DNA from: JBOGOC01 sp050747525
GTDB taxonomy: Bacteria; Acidobacteriota; Polarisedimenticolia; JACPZX01; DASXTC01
DNA length: 59,102 nucleotides
Reading direction: 5' to 3'
NCBI GenBank assembly: GCA_050747525.1
Contig: JBOGOC010000118.1
Location: 1-59,102, forward strand
A program made the position numbers and the translations under genes. Position 1 is the first letter of the stretch. The number at the start of each line of letters is the position of its first letter. Below are positions 19,793-27,566 of the stretch, in pieces. The notes below the pieces were generated by a model. It did not search any database and was not told the origin of the DNA. It saw nothing but the letters and a program-made list of their open reading frames with translations.

Positions 19793-20857
19793 CTAACTGC
19801 GGGCCGCCAGGACCTCCGCCGCCACCGCGTCCCCGGTCTCCGCCGTCCCCAGGGTCCCTCCCACGTCCCGCGTGCACCGGCCGTCGCGCAGGCAGGCCAC
19901 CACGGCCGCCTCGATCAGCCGGCCTCCTTCGGGGAGCCCGATGCTCTCGAGCATCATCTGCGTGGTCAGGATGGCGCCCAGCGGGTTGGCGGTGTTGCGC
20001 CCGGCGTACTTGGGAGCGGAGCCGTGCACGGGCTCGAACATCGACACGCGTCCGGGATGGATGTTCCCCGACGCGGCCATCCCCAGCCCTCCCTGCAGCT
20101 GGGCGCCGATGTCGGTCACGATGTCGCCGAACATGTTGCAGGTGACGATCACCTCGAACTGCGAGGGGTCCTTCACCATCTGCATGGACAGCGCGTCCAC
20201 GTACATGTGAGAGGCCTCGATGTCCGGGAACTCTTCGGCCACGATGCGGAAAACGCGCTGCCACAGGTCGTGTCCGTAGGTCAGCACGTTGGCCTTGTCG
20301 CTCATGAGCACCTTGCGGCGGCCGGCGGCCTGTGCGTGCTGAAAGGCATGCCGGATGATCCGCTCCACCCCCTTGCGGGTGTTGACGTCTTCCTGGATGG
20401 CGATCTCGTCCGCGGTCCCCATCTTGAAGCGGCCTCCCATCCCCACGTAGAGGCCTTCCGTGTTCTCGCGGAACACGACGAAGTCCACGTCCTTGCGCGT
20501 GCGGTTCTTCAGGGGGCACAGGCGATCGTCGAGCAGCCGCACCGGGCGCATGTTGGCGAACAGGTCCAGGCGGAAGCGCGTTCCCAGCAGGATGTCAGCC
20601 GCGTGGCGCATGTCGGGCACGCGCGGGTCGCCGAACGCCCCCATGAAGATGGCGTCGTGCTGGCAGAACTCTTCGAGGGCGCCCGGCGGGAGGGAGACCC
20701 CCGTCTTGAGGTACCTCTCGGCGCCGAAGTCGTACTCCGTCACGTGCAGAGGAGCTCCCAGCGCCTGGCTCACGGCCGTCAGCACCTTGCGCGCCTCGCG
20801 CGTGACGTCCACCCCGATGCCGTCGCCCGGCACCACCGCGATCGATTTCTGGAGCAT
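19793..20857 (-). CDS. Isocitrate/isopropylmalate dehydrogenase family, LeuB-like
   Basis: NAD(P)-dependent beta-decarboxylating dehydrogenase of 354 residues. It starts MLQKSIAVVPGDGIGVDVTR and contains DFVVFRENTEGLYVGMGG, the catalytic Lys segment MSDKANVLTYGHDLW and TCNMFGDIVTDIGAQLQGGL. EPVHGSAPKYAGRNTANPLG also fits the family. Length and motifs favour a 3-isopropylmalate dehydrogenase-like enzyme, but homologues include tartrate and homoisocitrate dehydrogenases and no leuCD genes are nearby. The ATG has GGAGG five bases upstream and overlaps the VanZ stop (TGATG). It is the last gene of the long ribosomal-protein operon, an unusual place for an amino-acid biosynthesis gene. Confidence 0.85.
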   Translation of the reverse strand: MLQKSIAVVPGDGIGVDVTREARKVLTAVSQALGAPLHVTEYDFGAERYLKTGVSLPPGALEEFCQHDAIFMGAFGDPRVPDMRHAADILLGTRFRLDLFANMRPVRLLDDRLCPLKNRTRKDVDFVVFRENTEGLYVGMGGRFKMGTADEIAIQEDVNTRKGVERIIRHAFQHAQAAGRRKVLMSDKANVLTYGHDLWQRVFRIVAEEFPDIEASHMYVDALSMQMVKDPSQFEVIVTCNMFGDIVTDIGAQLQGGLGMAASGNIHPGRVSMFEPVHGSAPKYAGRNTANPLGAILTTQMMLESIGLPEGGRLIEAAVVACLRDGRCTRDVGGTLGTAETGDAVAAEVLAARS

Positions 20858-21297
20858 CACGTCCTCCTGCGGGCCGCCGGGCCAGGCCTTGCCGGCTCGG
20901 CACCCCGATCCACGTCGATCCGTCTCCCGCGCCAGGCCCGCCATCCGGCGAAGGCCGCCAGGCCCACGACCAGCCCGATCGCGTCAAAAGCGAAATCCCT
21001 CACCGACGCGCTGCGTCCCGGGACCACGCTCTGGTGCAGCTCGTCGGACACGGCGAACGCCAGGCACGCCGCGACGCCCACGGTCAGGGCCAGCGGCCCC
21101 GTGCGGTGCCGCGCGCCGATCGCGCCGGATACCAGCAGGGCCAGCCCGCCGTACTCCCCCACGTGCATGATCCAGTCGGGGGTGTTTCCCGGAGGCGCGA
21201 GGTTCGGGATGTGCGAGATCCACGCGATCAGGCCCGCGTAGAGCGCCACCGCGATCCACGGGGCCGCGTGCCCGGCCGTCCGCCAGGGCGTCGTCAT
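20857..21297 (-). CDS. VanZ-like membrane protein
   Basis: A 146-residue membrane protein with about four hydrophobic segments and the VanZ-family signature SDELHQSVVPGRSASVRDFA followed by DAIG. VanZ proteins are linked to teicoplanin resistance in enterococci, but most genomic relatives have unknown roles in the envelope. It overlaps the genes on both sides (ATGA upstream, TGATG downstream). The start is MTTPWRTAGHAAPW at 21297. Confidence 0.85.
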   Translation of the reverse strand: MTTPWRTAGHAAPWIAVALYAGLIAWISHIPNLAPPGNTPDWIMHVGEYGGLALLVSGAIGARHRTGPLALTVGVAACLAFAVSDELHQSVVPGRSASVRDFAFDAIGLVVGLAAFAGWRAWRGRRIDVDRGAEPARPGPAARRRT

Positions 21298-21479
21298 CCT
21301 CCCAGCGGCAGGAAGAACATCACGTAGGCGATGATGAGGGAGACCCCCACCATGGTCATCGTGAGCAGCGCGCCGGCCTTGAGCCCCTCCCGCACCGTGT
21401 CGCGCGTGAGGGTCGCGAAGAACGCGCCCACCAGCACGGAGAAGAGGCACATCACCAGGAAGTGGCTCGTGGCCATCAT
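21294..21479 (-). CDS. Small two-helix membrane protein
   Basis: A 61-residue protein with two predicted membrane helices (FLVMCLFSVLVGAFFATL and ALLTMTMVGVSLIIAYVMFF) separated by a short charged loop (TRDTVREGLK). I do not recognise a family. Overlaps of four bases with both neighbours argue that it is translated. It could be a partner of the adjacent membrane protein, which is inference. Confidence 0.75.
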   Translation of the reverse strand: MMATSHFLVMCLFSVLVGAFFATLTRDTVREGLKAGALLTMTMVGVSLIIAYVMFFLPLGG

Positions 21480-21916
21480 CGTTTCCTGCCGATGCCGATG
21501 TCGAATGCGTCCAGGATGAGCAGGATGTTCATCAGTCCGGCGGTGAGCAGGAACGTGGTGCCGTACTCGTGCGTGACCGCCAGAATGCTCGCCCGCTTGC
21601 GGGCGAGGACATCCTGATACGCCGCGGGGTCCGACTCGCTGGGGAAGGCGTACACGATGCGCGCGTAGGTGGCCTTCCGCCCCACCAGGTCCAGCGGCCC
21701 CAGAGCCACGTTGGCGAAGGTAGCCAGGTAGGAGAGCGGCTCGTCGTGGCTGGCGACGTACACACGCCCTTGCAGGGCCAGTCCCGAGAGAAAAGTCACC
21801 AGCACGATACTCAGGAAGAGGTAGCCTTTCCCCTTCTTCCCCAGGTACAAGTGACCCGCCCCCGGCAGCAGCCACGCCAGCACGCACGCGATGGTCACCT
21901 TCTTGCGATCCACCAT
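21476..21916 (-). CDS. Membrane protein with a GHLYLG motif (DUF6677-like)
   Basis: A 146-residue protein. It opens with charged residues and a hydrophobic helix ending in PGAGHLYLGKKGKGYLF, a TM2-like motif shared with DUF6677-type proteins. A second helix follows, then a loop of about 65 polar residues and a C-terminal helix (FLLTAGLMNILLILDAFDIG). The assignment to DUF6677 is from memory of the motif and is not secure. The gene follows rplI after nine bases and is probably in the same transcript. Confidence 0.8.
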   Translation of the reverse strand: MVDRKKVTIACVLAWLLPGAGHLYLGKKGKGYLFLSIVLVTFLSGLALQGRVYVASHDEPLSYLATFANVALGPLDLVGRKATYARIVYAFPSESDPAAYQDVLARKRASILAVTHEYGTTFLLTAGLMNILLILDAFDIGIGRKR

Positions 21917-21925
21917 CGTCCGGCC

Positions 21926-22372
21926 CTACTCCTTCACCACCCAGACCTTCAGCTCGCAGGGGACATCGGGATGGATGCGGATGGGCACGGCGTAGATCCC
22001 CAGCGCCTTGATCGGCTCGTCCAGCATGATCCTGCGCTTGTCGATGGAGAATCCCTCCTTGGCCAGGGCCTCGGCGATCTCCGCGCTGGTGACCGAGCCG
22101 TACAGCGTGTCGTTCTCTCCCACCTTCTTCACGATGGTGCACGACACCGCCGCGATGCGCTTCGCATGCTCTTCGGCCTCCTGGCGCTCCTTGAGCTGCG
22201 CTATCTCGACGAGCTTGCGCTCTTTGTCAACGCGCTTGATGTTGGCGTCGCTGTACTCGTAGGCCAGTCCCTTGGGGAGCAGGAAGTTGCGCCCGTAGCC
22301 GGGGGCCACCTTCACGACGTCGCCGCGCCGGCCCAGCGGCTGAACGTCCTTCCTCAGAATCAGTCGCATCAT
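21926..22372 (-). CDS. rplI: 50S ribosomal protein L9
   Basis: Binds 23S rRNA at the base of the L1 stalk. The 148-residue length is standard. The N-terminal domain (LILRKDVQPLGRRGDVVKVA and YGRNFLLPKGLA) is joined by a long helix to the C-terminal domain (KRIMLDEPIKALGIYAVPIR). Two adjacent ATG codons (22372 and 22369) are both possible starts. It follows rpsR in the standard rpsF-rpsR-rplI order. Confidence 0.98.
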   Translation of the reverse strand: MMRLILRKDVQPLGRRGDVVKVAPGYGRNFLLPKGLAYEYSDANIKRVDKERKLVEIAQLKERQEAEEHAKRIAAVSCTIVKKVGENDTLYGSVTSAEIAEALAKEGFSIDKRRIMLDEPIKALGIYAVPIRIHPDVPCELKVWVVKE

Positions 22373-22384
22373 CGCGGTGTCCTC

Positions 22385-22705
22385 TCAGTCCGTCGTGTAA
22401 GGAATCAGCGCGACGTGCCGGGCCCGCTTGATGGCCCGCATCAGGCGGCGCTGGTGCATCGAGCAGGTCCCCGAGATGCGGCGCGGCAGGATCTTCCCGC
22501 GCTCCGGGGTGAAGCTCTGCAGCAGCCGCACGTCCTTGTAGTCGATCACCTCGACCTTCTCGTCGCAGAACTTGCAGAACTTGCGCCGGCGGAACAGGAA
22601 CTTCTTCTTGAAGCCCCCGGCTCCCGCTGCGCCTCCCTTGGCCTGGCCCCGCCCGCCCCGGCCTCCGCCGCCGCCGCCGCCGCCGCCGTGCCTCTCGCCG
22701 CTCAT
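22385..22705 (-). CDS. rpsR: 30S ribosomal protein S18 with a glycine-rich N-terminus
   Basis: S18 binds S6 on the 30S platform. The conserved core is FCDEKVEVIDYKDVRLLQSF, ERGKILPRRISGTCSMHQRR and a short C-terminus. The core is normal (about 75 residues), but the first 30 residues are an extension rich in Gly and Arg, including nine Gly in a row, encoded by a GCC-repeat-like stretch on the plus strand. The cysteines KFCKFC and SGTC could bind zinc, as in C-plus S18. The ATG overlaps the rpsF stop (ATGA). Confidence 0.97.
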   Translation of the reverse strand: MSGERHGGGGGGGGGRGGRGQAKGGAAGAGGFKKKFLFRRRKFCKFCDEKVEVIDYKDVRLLQSFTPERGKILPRRISGTCSMHQRRLMRAIKRARHVALIPYTTD

Positions 22706-23166
22706 GCCCTGTCCTCCCTGTCGCCCCGGTCACCCCGATCGCGGCGAGGCCCACGGTAGTCGTCCCTGTCTCTGTCCCTGTCGCCGAAGCGGTCGCCGCC
22801 TCCCCAGCCCCCCTCGTCGTCCGTCCGGCCGCCAGTCCGCTTCTCGCGCTCGGCCTTGCGCTCCAGCTCGGCGGCCATGCGGGGATCGACCGCGGTGGTG
22901 AGGAACCGCATGACGCTGTCGTGGATCTTCATCCGGCGCTCCAGCTCGCGCTGGATGGCGCCGTCCCCCTCGTACTCGTACAGGATGTAGTGCCCTTCCC
23001 AGTGCTTGCCCACCCTGTAGGCCAGCTTGCGCTTGCCCCACTTGTCGGTCTTGATCAGGGTCCCCTTGTGGTCGGGGATGACCGCTTCGAACGTGCGGAC
23101 GATCTCGTCCACCTGGTCGTCGGAGAGCTGGGGCTCGAGGATGTACAAAGTCTCGTACTTCTGCAT
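22702..23166 (-). CDS. rpsF: 30S ribosomal protein S6 with a charged low-complexity tail
   Basis: S6 pairs with S18 on the 30S platform. The core runs from MQKYETLYILEPQLSDDQVD to about residue 95 with the normal S6 motifs (KWGKRKLAYRVGKHWEGHY). The remaining 55 or so residues form a tail rich in Arg, Asp and Gly, with a DRDRDRDD run. The start is ATG 23166 with GAGAGGAG just upstream, six codons inside the longest open frame. The C-terminal coding overlaps the rpsR start. Confidence 0.97.
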   Translation of the reverse strand: MQKYETLYILEPQLSDDQVDEIVRTFEAVIPDHKGTLIKTDKWGKRKLAYRVGKHWEGHYILYEYEGDGAIQRELERRMKIHDSVMRFLTTAVDPRMAAELERKAEREKRTGGRTDDEGGWGGGDRFGDRDRDRDDYRGPRRDRGDRGDREDRA

Positions 23167-23186
23167 AACGCTCCTCTCGGTCAAAG

Positions 23187-23218
23187 GCCCTGGCGTGAGC
23201 AGGCGCTCCGCTCAGGGC
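23187..23218 (-). promoter_or_regulatory. Hairpin in the rpsF leader
   Basis: Between pth and rpsF the minus-strand RNA can form a stem of GCCCTG with CAGGGC around an inner imperfect stem, ending about 20 bases before the rpsF start. Such leaders can bind the S6:S18 complex for autoregulation in many bacteria. I cannot match the known motif with certainty. It could instead be a weak terminator after pth, although no U run follows. Confidence 0.3.
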
Positions 23219-23225
23219 AAGGAGT

Positions 23226-23798
23226 TCATTCCGGATTCGGGTCCGGGTCCCGCCGATTGTACCTGTTCATGGCCGACGTCAGCCCGCCGGCCGCCACCGC
23301 CTCCACTGCCTCCGCCGCCTCCGCGATCATCCGCTCGACGGCGGGTTTCTCAGCGGCGCTGAAGGGGGCCAGCACCCTGTCGGCCAGATCCCCTTCGTCC
23401 TTGCCGATCCCGAGCCTCAGGCGCGGGATGTCGCGCGTGCCGAGCCATTCTACTATCGATGCCACGCCTTTGTGGCCACCCGGGCTCCCGCCGGCGCGCA
23501 GCCTGAGGATACCCAGGGGGAGATCGGCCTCGTCATACACCAGCAGGATCTCGTCGGGGGTGATGCCGCGCCTGCGCGCGACGCCCGCCACCGAGGGCCC
23601 CGAAGCGTTCATGAAGGTCTGGGGCTGGGCCACCAGCACCTCGGCCGGGCCGATGCGGGCCGGCGTCACGAGCGCCTCGTCCTGCATCCGGTCGGCCCCC
23701 GCGCGGCCCCGGCTCAGCAGCTCGGCGGCCACCATGAACCCCACGTTGTGCCGGGTGCGCGCGTAGCGGGGGCCGGGGTTGCCCAGCCCCACCACCAT
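23226..23798 (-). CDS. pth: Peptidyl-tRNA hydrolase
   Basis: Releases tRNA from peptidyl-tRNA that has dropped off ribosomes. The 190-residue protein starts MVVGLGNPGPRYARTRHNVG, with the catalytic His in RHNVG. It contains AQPQTFMNASGPSV, DLPLGILRLRAGGSPGGHKG and GTRDIPRLRLGIG. The ATG at 23798 has GGTGGGG six bases upstream and gives the canonical N-terminus. A GTG at 23810 directly after the rplY stop would add four residues. rplY-pth is a common gene pair. Confidence 0.96.
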   Translation of the reverse strand: MVVGLGNPGPRYARTRHNVGFMVAAELLSRGRAGADRMQDEALVTPARIGPAEVLVAQPQTFMNASGPSVAGVARRRGITPDEILLVYDEADLPLGILRLRAGGSPGGHKGVASIVEWLGTRDIPRLRLGIGKDEGDLADRVLAPFSAAEKPAVERMIAEAAEAVEAVAAGGLTSAMNRYNRRDPDPNPE

Positions 23799-23810
23799 GC
23801 GGAGCCCCAC

Positions 23811-24548
23811 CTACTTCTTCTCGGCCTTTCCGCCCTTGTCGCCCCCCTTGGCGGGAGCCTTCCCTTCCTTCGCTTCCTCGCCTTCCTCGGTCTCGGCCTT
23901 CCCCTTCTTGATGAGCTCGGGCTCGGTCGGAGCTTCCGCCACCGCCGCCCCTTCGGCCGCGGCCACGGGCTCCTTCTCCACCGTGGGCGCCACGACGGCC
24001 ACCACGGCCATGCCCGGGTCGGTGAGCACCTTCACGCCAGGGGGCACGTTGATCTCCCCCACGCGGATCGCCTTGCCCATCTCCAGCTCGCTGATGTCCA
24101 CGTCGATGCGCTCGGGGATGTCCGCGGGAAGGCATTCCACCTCCAGCTCGCGCATCGGGTGGTCCAGGATCCCGCCGCTCAGCTTCACGCCCTTGGCCAC
24201 CCCCACCGTGTGGATGGCGACCTGGACGCGGATGGCGCGATCCATGGCGATGCGCATGAAGTCGGCGTGCACCAGTGAGTCGTCGATCGGGTCGACCTGG
24301 TGCTCCTTGATCATCACCTTGCCGGGGACCGCCTTCCCTTCGATGCGCAGCCCGAACAGGGTGTTCTCACCAGCTTCGGAGTGCAGGATCGCAAAGATGG
24401 TCCGGGGCTCTACCGTCAGGGAGACGGCCGGTCCGTCCACACCGTACAGCACCGCGGGGACCTTCCCCGAGCGGCGCAGGCGCCGCGACGCGTTCTTGCC
24501 CAAGTCGGTGCGCGTTTCTGCTTCGATCACCAGGTCCTGTTTCGACAC
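23811..24548 (-). CDS. rplY: 50S ribosomal protein L25 (general stress protein Ctc type)
   Basis: 5S-rRNA-binding protein. The 245-residue, two-domain Ctc form has the L25 domain (AETRTDLGKNASRRLRRSGK and PAVLYG) and a C-terminal TL5-like domain (VECLPADIPERIDVDISELE). The last 55 or so residues are an Ala/Glu/Lys-rich tail ending GGDKGGKAEKK, common in this family and probably unstructured. It lies between prs and pth, its usual neighbours. Confidence 0.95.
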   Translation of the reverse strand: MSKQDLVIEAETRTDLGKNASRRLRRSGKVPAVLYGVDGPAVSLTVEPRTIFAILHSEAGENTLFGLRIEGKAVPGKVMIKEHQVDPIDDSLVHADFMRIAMDRAIRVQVAIHTVGVAKGVKLSGGILDHPMRELEVECLPADIPERIDVDISELEMGKAIRVGEINVPPGVKVLTDPGMAVVAVVAPTVEKEPVAAAEGAAVAEAPTEPELIKKGKAETEEGEEAKEGKAPAKGGDKGGKAEKK

Positions 24549-24567
24549 GTCGTGTTCCTTTCGGGTC

Positions 24568-25524
24568 TCAGATGAAAAGACTGCTCACGGAAGAGTTGTT
24601 GTGGATCCGGAAGATGGCCTCGCCCAGCAGCTCCGCGACCGAGAGCACCTCGATGCGGGCCGTCTTGGCGGCTTCGGGCTTGATGGGGATGGTGTCGGTC
24701 ACCAGCGTGCGCGCCAGGTTCGACGCCGCCAGCTTCTCCACTGCGCTGCCGGAGAGCACGCCGTGGGTGAAGCAGGCGTAGATGTTCTTGGCTCCGTGGG
24801 TGTGCAGCGCTTTCACCGTCTCGGTGAGGGTGGTGGCGGTGTCCACGATGTCGTCCACGATGAGGGTGTTCTTCCCCGACACCTCGCCGATGAGGTGCAT
24901 CAGCTGGGCGTCGCCCTTCTCGTCGCGGCGCTTGTCGACGATGGCCAGGCTGGCGTTGAGGCGCTTGGCGTAGGCGCGCGCGCGCTCCACGCCGCCGGCG
25001 TCGGGCGACACGATGACCAGGTCGGGGATGCGCATCTTCTCGAAGTGCGACACGAACACCGGCGCCGCGAACAGGTGATCCACCGGGATGTCGAAGAAGC
25101 CCTGGATGGCCGGAGCGTGCAGGTCGACGGCCAGCACGCGCTCCACGCCGGCCGACGAGATCAGGTCGGCCACCAGCTTGGCGGAGATCGGCACGCGCGG
25201 CTTGTCCTTGCGGTCCTGGCGGGCGTACCCGTAGTACGGGATGACCGCCGTGATGCGGGCCGCCGACGAGCGCTTGAAGGCGTCGATCATCAGCAGCAGC
25301 TCCATGAGGTGCTCGTTCACCGGCGGGCAGGTCGGCTGGATCACGAACACGTCCTGGCCCCGGATGTTCTCGGTGACCTGGCAGTAGGTCTCTCCGTCGG
25401 AGAACCGCTTGAGGGTGATCTGCCCCTCGGGAACGTCGAGGTATGAGCAGATGGCCCTGGCCAGCGGCCGGTTGGCCGACCCGGAAAAGACCTTGATATC
25501 CCTGTCCAGAACCTTCATGGGCAT
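24568..25524 (-). CDS. prs: Ribose-phosphate pyrophosphokinase
   Basis: Makes PRPP from ribose 5-phosphate and ATP for nucleotide, His and Trp synthesis. The 318-residue class I enzyme has VFSGSANRPLARAICSYL, RFSDGETYCQVTENIRG, IPYYGYARQDRKDKPR and VSPDAGGVERARAYAKRL. The PRPP-binding loop is LIVDDIVDTATTLTE. MPMKVLD gives two possible Met starts; the first is used. It follows tRNA-Gln closely and is probably co-transcribed with it. Confidence 0.97.
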   Translation of the reverse strand: MPMKVLDRDIKVFSGSANRPLARAICSYLDVPEGQITLKRFSDGETYCQVTENIRGQDVFVIQPTCPPVNEHLMELLLMIDAFKRSSAARITAVIPYYGYARQDRKDKPRVPISAKLVADLISSAGVERVLAVDLHAPAIQGFFDIPVDHLFAAPVFVSHFEKMRIPDLVIVSPDAGGVERARAYAKRLNASLAIVDKRRDEKGDAQLMHLIGEVSGKNTLIVDDIVDTATTLTETVKALHTHGAKNIYACFTHGVLSGSAVEKLAASNLARTLVTDTIPIKPEAAKTARIEVLSVAELLGEAIFRIHNNSSVSSLFI

Positions 25525-25552
25525 TCACCGCCCCCCCGTCCCCCAGAGGCCC

Positions 25553-25627
25553 TGGCTGGGGCGGGAGGATTCGAACCTCCGGTTGCTGGAACCAAAATCC
25601 AGTGTCTTACCACTTGACGACGCCCCA
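25553..25627 (-). tRNA. tRNA-Gln (anticodon TTG)
   Basis: A full cloverleaf of 75 bases including an encoded CCA. The acceptor stem pairs TGGGGCG with CGCCCCA, with discriminator G. The D arm contains AGTGGTA, the T arm GGTTCGAATCC, and the anticodon loop TTTTGGT gives TTG. Only seven bases separate it from the spoVG stop and about 30 from the prs start. It therefore probably rides on the ispE-spoVG-prs transcript. Confidence 0.96.
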
Positions 25628-25634
25628 TCACACC

Positions 25635-25961
25635 TCAGATGGAGAAGATGTCCGAGGTGGACTCGGATCCACCCAGGTGCTCCTCCAACCCCTGCGACAT
25701 GTCCGGCTGGGCCAGGACCTCATTATATTTCGCCAGGATTCTGTCCTCTATCATCTTCCGCGTCTCGTTGTTCAGGGGGTGCGCGATGTCCCTGAAGGTG
25801 CCGTTCTTCCGTTTCTTGCTCGGCATCGAGATGAACAGCCCGCTGTTTCCGTGGATGATCTTGATGTCGCTCACCACGAAGCAGTCGTCGAAGATGATCG
25901 AGACGAATGCCTTGAGCTTCTCTTCTTCCACGGGGAACACTCGAACGTCCGTGACTTCCAT
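25635..25961 (-). CDS. spoVG: SpoVG-family RNA/DNA-binding regulator
   Basis: A small nucleic-acid-binding regulator first known from Firmicutes sporulation and septation but also found in non-sporulating phyla. The 108-residue protein matches the family: MEVTDVRVFPVEEEKLKAFV, SIIFDDCFVVSDIKIIHGNS, GLFISMPSKKRKNGTFRDIA and HPLNNETRKMIEDRIL. A GGAGGAG ribosome binding site precedes the ATG. It sits between ispE and tRNA-Gln/prs, a context also seen outside Firmicutes. Nothing here suggests sporulation. Confidence 0.95.
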   Translation of the reverse strand: MEVTDVRVFPVEEEKLKAFVSIIFDDCFVVSDIKIIHGNSGLFISMPSKKRKNGTFRDIAHPLNNETRKMIEDRILAKYNEVLAQPDMSQGLEEHLGGSESTSDIFSI

Positions 25962-26007
25962 CGTCTGCGCTCCTCCATACGGGGTCCATCAGCGCGTTCG
26001 GGTCACT

Positions 26008-26931
26008 TCATGTTCGCGAGCGTTCGAACAGTCGTTTCCTGTAAGCCTCTCTCGTCAAAGTGCGGCAGGCAAGGACCTCCGCGTCGTCCGATTGCAGAAG
26101 GCTGGTCAGGGCGTCTAGCTCCCGCGCGGCCGGATACAGACCGTAGATCGCAGAGCCGCTCCCGCTCATGGCCACCCCCATGGCACCCGAAGCCAGCAGC
26201 CGTTCCTTGAGTCGGGCCAGCCTCGGCATCACGCCAAAAGCGATCTGTTCCAGGTCGTTGACCGGATCGGGGAAGGACTCCGAATCGGGCGCACGGTCCG
26301 GAGCCTCTGCATCCCGGGTCGGCGTCCCGGGATGAAAGCCCTTTATGCTAGAGAGGATACGCATTTTTGTCAACGGCATTGGCAGCCCTTCGTAAATCTG
26401 CTTGGTGGACAACCCTTCCCGCGGCCAGAGGACGGCCACCGACCGCGGGGGGGCGTCGGGCATGGGGATCACCTCGTCGCCCCGGCCCAGCCCGAGGCAT
26501 GTCCCCCCGTACAGGAAGAACGGCACGTCGCTCCCCAGTGATCGGGCCAGCGCGTTGAGGGCTCCCGGATCGGTGTTCAACCCCCACAGGCGATCCAGGG
26601 CCATGAGGGTCACCGCCGCGTTGCTGCTCCCCCCTCCCAGACCGGACCCGACCGGGATCTGCTTGCGCAGCCGGATGCGGGCACCCAGGCCGCTCGCCCG
26701 GGCCGCCAGGGAGCGGGCCGCCCGCATCACGAGGTTCGCTTCGCCCGTGGGGACCTGGTGGGTGCCGGTCACATCAAGGGTGATTTCCGGCGCCTCCTCG
26801 AAGTCCATCTCGTCGCAGAGGTCGATGGCCTGAAGGATCGTCTTGACGTCGTGGAAGCCATCCTCGCGACGGCCCAGGATGCGCAGCTCCAGGTTGATCT
26901 TGGCGCACGATCGGGCGTGGAGGGTTTTCAC
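26008..26931 (-). CDS. ispE: 4-diphosphocytidyl-2-C-methyl-D-erythritol kinase
   Basis: GHMP kinase of the non-mevalonate isoprenoid pathway. The 307-residue protein shows SCAKINLELRILGRREDGFH, the ATP-binding segment KQIPVGSGLGGGSSNAAVTL, SDVPFFLYGGTCLGLGRG and the C-terminal motif VAMSGSGSAIYGL. The ATG overlaps the stop of the LolB-like gene. The lolB-ispE-prs neighbourhood is shared with Gammaproteobacteria, here with spoVG and tRNA-Gln inserted. Confidence 0.96.
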   Translation of the reverse strand: MKTLHARSCAKINLELRILGRREDGFHDVKTILQAIDLCDEMDFEEAPEITLDVTGTHQVPTGEANLVMRAARSLAARASGLGARIRLRKQIPVGSGLGGGSSNAAVTLMALDRLWGLNTDPGALNALARSLGSDVPFFLYGGTCLGLGRGDEVIPMPDAPPRSVAVLWPREGLSTKQIYEGLPMPLTKMRILSSIKGFHPGTPTRDAEAPDRAPDSESFPDPVNDLEQIAFGVMPRLARLKERLLASGAMGVAMSGSGSAIYGLYPAARELDALTSLLQSDDAEVLACRTLTREAYRKRLFERSRT

Positions 26932-27566
26932 GGCAGCAGCAGAGGCCCTTCATGGGGCGCGCCGGCGGGGTCGAGCCGGCGCCATCCGGCGGGAACGGAC
27001 GGCGTGAAGACAGAGTCGGGGAGCGCCGCGGGATCGAGCCGCTGCAGCTCGCGCACGCGCAGCTCCAGGCGCTGGAATCGCCCCTGGCTTCCGGGTTCGG
27101 GGGTGGCCACGAGCCGTCCATCCTCACGCGTGAGGGCGAGGCCCGGAACTCCCGCCGCCCCGGCATCCACCGCGTCGTCCACGGCCTCCAGCAGACGCAC
27201 CAGGCCGGCACCATCCAGGGGAAGCCCGATGAGGGACTCGAGCATGTCGGAGGTCGCGGGCCCCGTGACGTAGCTGCGCTCGGCCGGCAGGAGCACGATC
27301 ACATCTTCTCCGTTCAGGGCCAGCACAGCGCGCGTCCCCCCCACCGCACCGGAAACCTCCACCCGAAGCCGGTCGGGCCGTCGCAGCGCGAGCGCCGCCT
27401 CGAACCGATGGCTGCCGTCCCCCAGCTCGATGCGCCCCTTGGTCAGGGCGCGCAGTCCGGCCGGACGCTGGGGCTCCGGAGGGGACGTCACGGGCGCGCG
27501 CGCCGCGCATCCGGCCGCACACAATAGCACGAGCAGGACCGGGAGCCTGCCTCCCGTGCGCTTCAC
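26928..27566 (-). CDS. LolB-like outer-membrane lipoprotein
   Basis: A 212-residue lipoprotein. The signal peptide ends in LLVLLCAAGC, with lipidation expected at Cys20. The mature part has short beta-like strands of the LolA/LolB type (RFEAALALRRPDRLRVEVSG, VLALNGEDVIVLLPAERSYV). LolB receives lipoproteins from LolA and inserts them in the outer membrane. Sequence similarity is weak, but gene order (next to ispE, near prs) matches that of lolB in other bacteria. A DUF4292-type protein is the main alternative. It overlaps both neighbours by four bases. Confidence 0.7.
   Translation of the reverse strand: MKRTGGRLPVLLVLLCAAGCAARAPVTSPPEPQRPAGLRALTKGRIELGDGSHRFEAALALRRPDRLRVEVSGAVGGTRAVLALNGEDVIVLLPAERSYVTGPATSDMLESLIGLPLDGAGLVRLLEAVDDAVDAGAAGVPGLALTREDGRLVATPEPGSQGRFQRLELRVRELQRLDPAALPDSVFTPSVPAGWRRLDPAGAPHEGPLLLP

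Noticed and set aside
22660..22700. GCC-type tandem repeat as a phase-variable site
   Set aside because: The repeat is in frame and encodes the Gly run of S18; length changes by whole codons would not switch the gene off.
23167..23225. S6:S18-binding leader motif
   Set aside because: A hairpin is present and is listed at low confidence, but the conserved bulge of the known motif could not be placed with certainty.
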